From NCBI RefSeq assembly GCF_000003195.3, contig NC_012873.2:12547894-12611893 (forward strand): 64,000 nt of DNA, written 5' to 3'. Of this stretch, positions 61,775 through 64,000 are shown in pieces. This DNA comes from Sorghum bicolor (taxonomy: Eukaryota; Streptophyta; Magnoliopsida; Poales; Poaceae). Each line of letters begins with the position of its first letter. Position 1 is the stretch's first letter. The notes beneath the pieces were generated by a model. That model had not been told where the DNA came from and did no database searches. It was given only the letters and a program-made list of their open reading frames with translations. The position numbers and the translations under genes were made by a program.

Positions 61775-63008
61775 TGTTGACGGTCCTTAAGTATCAAATT
61801 TAATTATCAAATAAACACAGAAAAGGATCCAAATGAAATCAACATCTAGACTTAGGGTTTTATCTGACAGAATTCCACGAGTTTTGGTATTTGTCTATTT
61901 CTGCAGGGGGTTATCAGGAAATAAGGAAGAAAGGCCCACATGTCGGGATTACATAGAGATATCAACCCACCGCGCAATTTTCTACCATCTAGAAGACTCC
62001 AGAAGCCACGGGAAGGAAGCGGAGCCCGAAAGGGGCCAGGCCCAGGGCGCCCGCCCTGAGGACCTGGGCGCCCGCCCCCCCTCTGGACTCCGTTCCGGAC
62101 TCTCTTCGCACACGACGTTCCACCGACCTATTGGATCCAGAATAACATAGTACCACCTCGCCTATCGACCCAAAAACGCATAGAAGGGGAGGACTATATA
62201 AGGAGACCCCCTCTGGCCCCTGGAGGAGACAAGAAATTATCATAGAGATTGAGGGGTGCCCTTGAAGGAAAACCTCTTCTCTAAATAATATTTCTTTTTA
62301 GGCTTAGCAACCAATGTAAAGTAGAAATAGATCTTCTAGTTTCTACTAGATTGAGAGAGATAGAGTGGAGGTGTGGATCAGAGGAAGGCCGGCCTGTCGG
62401 TGTCTACTCCGAGTTGTACCTACGGGATCAAGTCTCCTAACCCGAGGCTTGCTTCTAAGATTCTTCAGTAATTCGACTTCTAATACTAGTAAGTTCTTGT
62501 TTTATTGTTCTTTGGTTTATGAGTTTACTTTAATCCTCTTTCGGTTGAGTATTAGAGTAATCACTTGTTAGCGTAAACGTGGTGTTTAGGCTAGGGTACT
62601 CATAGATATCCCCTGACTAGCTGGACCGTGGTAGTAGCGAGGAACGTGACATTTTCGAGTAACCTTTGTAGATCACATCTCGTTAGCAGGACGGGTAGGG
62701 TTATAGGTGCGGGTCGAACATCCTTTGTGTTGTCTAGATTCCGTGAGCCTCCCCAATAGAACAGTAGATCATCCTTACCAAGGTTAGAACGAGACTACGG
62801 TTGCAGTCTTCTCTATACATCACTCACATCGAAAGACATTCTTTGTAGCCTAAAGGGATAGTAGCAATAGATTTGGTTAGTCAGATGCACCCTTTCTCCC
62901 AGTGGTAAAAATATAAATACGATACTCTGGAAAACCTCCCGGGTGAAATGCTCACCGATATCCGTGCGCTTGCGGATCATTTCCTTATTGTGTTACCAAA
63001 TATCAACA
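61775..63008 (+). repeat. 3' LTR of the young gypsy element
   Basis: TGTTGACGGTCC...AAATATCAACA, 1,234 bp, followed by the duplicated AAGGC. TATA box at 62,192-62,203. An open frame of about 100 residues near its start also exists, shorter, in the other LTR and is not a gene. Confidence 0.97.
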
Positions 63009-63013
63009 AAGGC

Positions 63014-63497
63014 TCTTCACGGTCAAATTCCAGCCGATGCCGAGGAAATTCTTTTCCAAGTTGCACACTTGGAAAGCCGTCAGCTCCAGTACCAAAAGGC
63101 TACCCAACGCCTTGCCGATAGAGCTACCCAGGCCCAACTCTCAGAGGAGTTAATGCAAGTAAAGCGTCTCACCAATGAGAAGCACAAAAGCATCGGCATT
63201 TTGCAGTCCTCAGGAGATGAGTTAAAGCAAAAGATCTCCACCCTATCGGCAAAAAGGGAAGCCTTGCTGGCTGAGCTCAAACAAGTGGAGGAGGCTTTGT
63301 CCCAAGCTCAGCAAGAAGAAAGTCAACTGCCTGAGATGATCAAGATTCTTCAGCAAGAACGAAACATCCAGGCTCGCAAGGTGTTGCAGATGAAGAAGCT
63401 GAGGCCAGTGGAGGGTTCTGTCGATGAAGATATCCGGGAGATAGAAGAAGCCACCAAATCCGTCTGCGCGCCATATCGGCTATCCAAGCTCTGCTGA
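63014..63497 (+). pseudogene. Plant mobile domain gene, 3' part (coiled coil)
   Basis: Reading resumes in the same codon phase as at 54,769 once the AAGGC duplicate is skipped. It encodes HGQIPADAEEILFQVAHL, then a heptad-rich coiled coil of about 110 residues (KREALLAELKQVEEALSQ; ESQLPEMIKILQQER), and stops at 63,495-63,497. No defect inside this part. Together with 51,924-54,769 it gives an architecture of PMD, basic Pro-rich linker, acidic segment and coiled coil. Confidence 0.85.
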
Positions 63498-63663
63498 ACT
63501 CGTGAGCTCTTCATCGGCAACTTGTCTTGTTCTGTTTTTAGAAAAACTTTTAATCACCCTAGTCTAGCTGATAGGATTGTTATCGGCACTTTTGAAAACA
63601 TTATGCCCCAGATACATTTCATCCAGCCAATAGGAGTGTTATCGGCACTTAAACTCTTATGCA
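63498..63663 (+). other. Spacer between the antisense gene and pol
   Basis: Non-coding. A short direct repeat (gataggattgttatcggcact and a variant with aataggagtg) lies at 63,571-63,592 and 63,632-63,652. This is where the 3' ends of the two convergent reading directions meet. Confidence 0.5.
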
Positions 63664-63920
63664 TCAACCCATATGCTTGGGTAATACTTCTTTAAATATT
63701 TTTCCATTTAAAGCTCTGGGAAATTCAACTCCTTCGAGAGTCTCCAAAATATAGGCATTACCAGGAGCAGACTGATTTATCCGATAAGGACCTTCCCAAT
63801 TAGGAGACCATTTGCCAAACTTTGAACTTTTAGTCCCAATCGGTAAAATTAGTTTTCACACCAAATCTTCGTCAGCAAACTCCTTAGCTTTTACTTTTTT
63901 ATCATACCACCTAGCGACTC
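63664..63920 (-). pseudogene. C-terminal end of gypsy pol (integrase tail)
   Basis: The minus strand reads RVARWYDKKVKAKEFADEDL, then LILPIGTKSSKFGKWSPNWE, GPYRINQ and, at the end, LNGKIFKEVLPKHMG before the stop at 63,664-63,666. This is the end of integrase after its core in non-chromoviral gypsy elements. An in-frame TGA at 63,856-63,858 stands where Trp is usual. The catalytic core and everything upstream are missing because an LTR starts at 63,921. Confidence 0.85.
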
Positions 63921-64000
63921 TGTTGATGCAAAACTGATCTGCAAACACAAAGGGCTAATACCCGATCCAAACGTTAAGGCGTGCCAGCCGATTTGACCTT
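63921..64000 (-). mobile_element. Second copy of the 723-bp-type LTR, cut by the window edge
   Basis: It starts TGTTGATGCAAAA and matches 50,656-50,735 with about five differences. There is no primer-site complement to its left, so it is not simply the 5' LTR of the outer element. A new insertion into pol, or a deletion ending at the LTR, are both possible. The 5 bp to the left are gactc. Confidence 0.7.

Larger units (their letters stand above)
54770..63008 (+). mobile_element. Young non-autonomous gypsy element, 8.2 kb, with perfect target duplication
   Basis: LTRs 54,770-56,003 and 61,775-63,008, both 1,234 bp, differ at about ten positions by eye. Target duplication AAGGC is perfect (54,765-54,769 and 63,009-63,013). 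A tRNA-Asp-type primer site and a polypurine tract are in place. The body encodes an unrecognised ORF and a gag-tail/protease segment but no RT, RNase H or integrase, so it would need enzymes from an autonomous partner. It resembles Athila-lineage non-autonomous elements (similar LTR start, primer site and 3' tail to the element at 30,490-45,780). Confidence 0.93.
50656..63920 (-). mobile_element. Minus-strand gypsy element (Tat-like) carrying an antisense PMD gene
   Basis: Its 3' LTR is 50,656-51,378, and its polypurine tract lies just inside. The end of pol is at 63,664-63,920, reading on the minus strand. Between them is a spliced gene on the opposite strand (51,924-63,497), itself split by a younger element (54,770-63,008). 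An antisense additional ORF between pol and the 3' LTR is a known trait of several Tat-lineage grass elements, which is why I choose that lineage. Upstream pol, gag and primer site are absent: the element is cut at 63,920 by another copy of the same LTR. The 5 bp left of the LTR are gattg. Confidence 0.75.

Noticed and set aside
54765..63013. Two separate genes, one at 51,924-54,769 and one at 63,014-63,497
   Set aside because: The phase continues exactly across the duplicated AAGGC, so one gene split by an insertion is the simpler reading.

Overview
This window is nuclear DNA from a grass (Poaceae), most likely a panicoid such as sorghum or a relative. The evidence is one intron-less receptor-kinase gene with the GC-rich 5' half typical of grasses, Tourist-like MITEs, a CACTA transposon with TTTAGTCCCGGTT subterminal repeats, and nested Ty1/copia and Ty3/gypsy LTR retrotransposons. 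I place the clade from sequence style only. There are no operons, ribosome binding sites, CRISPR arrays, or recognisable rRNA or tRNA genes.

Layout. 1-10,475: nested retroelement debris (an LTR end, a gypsy gag fragment, Athila-type LTRs with gag and a tRNA-Asp-type primer site, and a SIRE-like copia gag with a 2.4-kb LTR). 10,852-23,875: a 13-kb CACTA element with both ends and a one-mismatch 3-bp target duplication. It carries a frameshifted TNP2 transposase gene and a broken second gene with a Ulp1/C48-like domain, both on the minus strand, plus several tandem-repeat arrays. 24,387-30,480: the only host-gene island, with an intact L-type lectin receptor kinase (26,251-28,290) flanked by two MITEs. 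30,490-45,780: an old non-autonomous Athila-lineage element whose 3' LTR is split by a complete 7.8-kb copia element (36,820-44,618, duplication TAGAC). 45,781-49,133: a truncated copia of the same family in the opposite orientation.

The right end is a stack of insertions. The truncated copia is interrupted by a TGTAACACCC-type LTR (49,134). That LTR is interrupted by a minus-strand gypsy element (3' LTR 50,656-51,378), whose region between pol and the 3' LTR carries an antisense, intron-containing gene for a plant-mobile-domain (PMD) protein. One exon of that gene is split by a young 8.2-kb non-autonomous gypsy element (54,770-63,008, duplication AAGGC, LTRs about 99% identical). The PMD reading continues exactly after the insertion.

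The lectin receptor kinase is the only gene that looks functional for the plant. The most interesting material is the antisense PMD gene with its own TATA box, the non-autonomous element with two protease-like domains and an unrecognised ORF, and the repeat architecture of the CACTA element.
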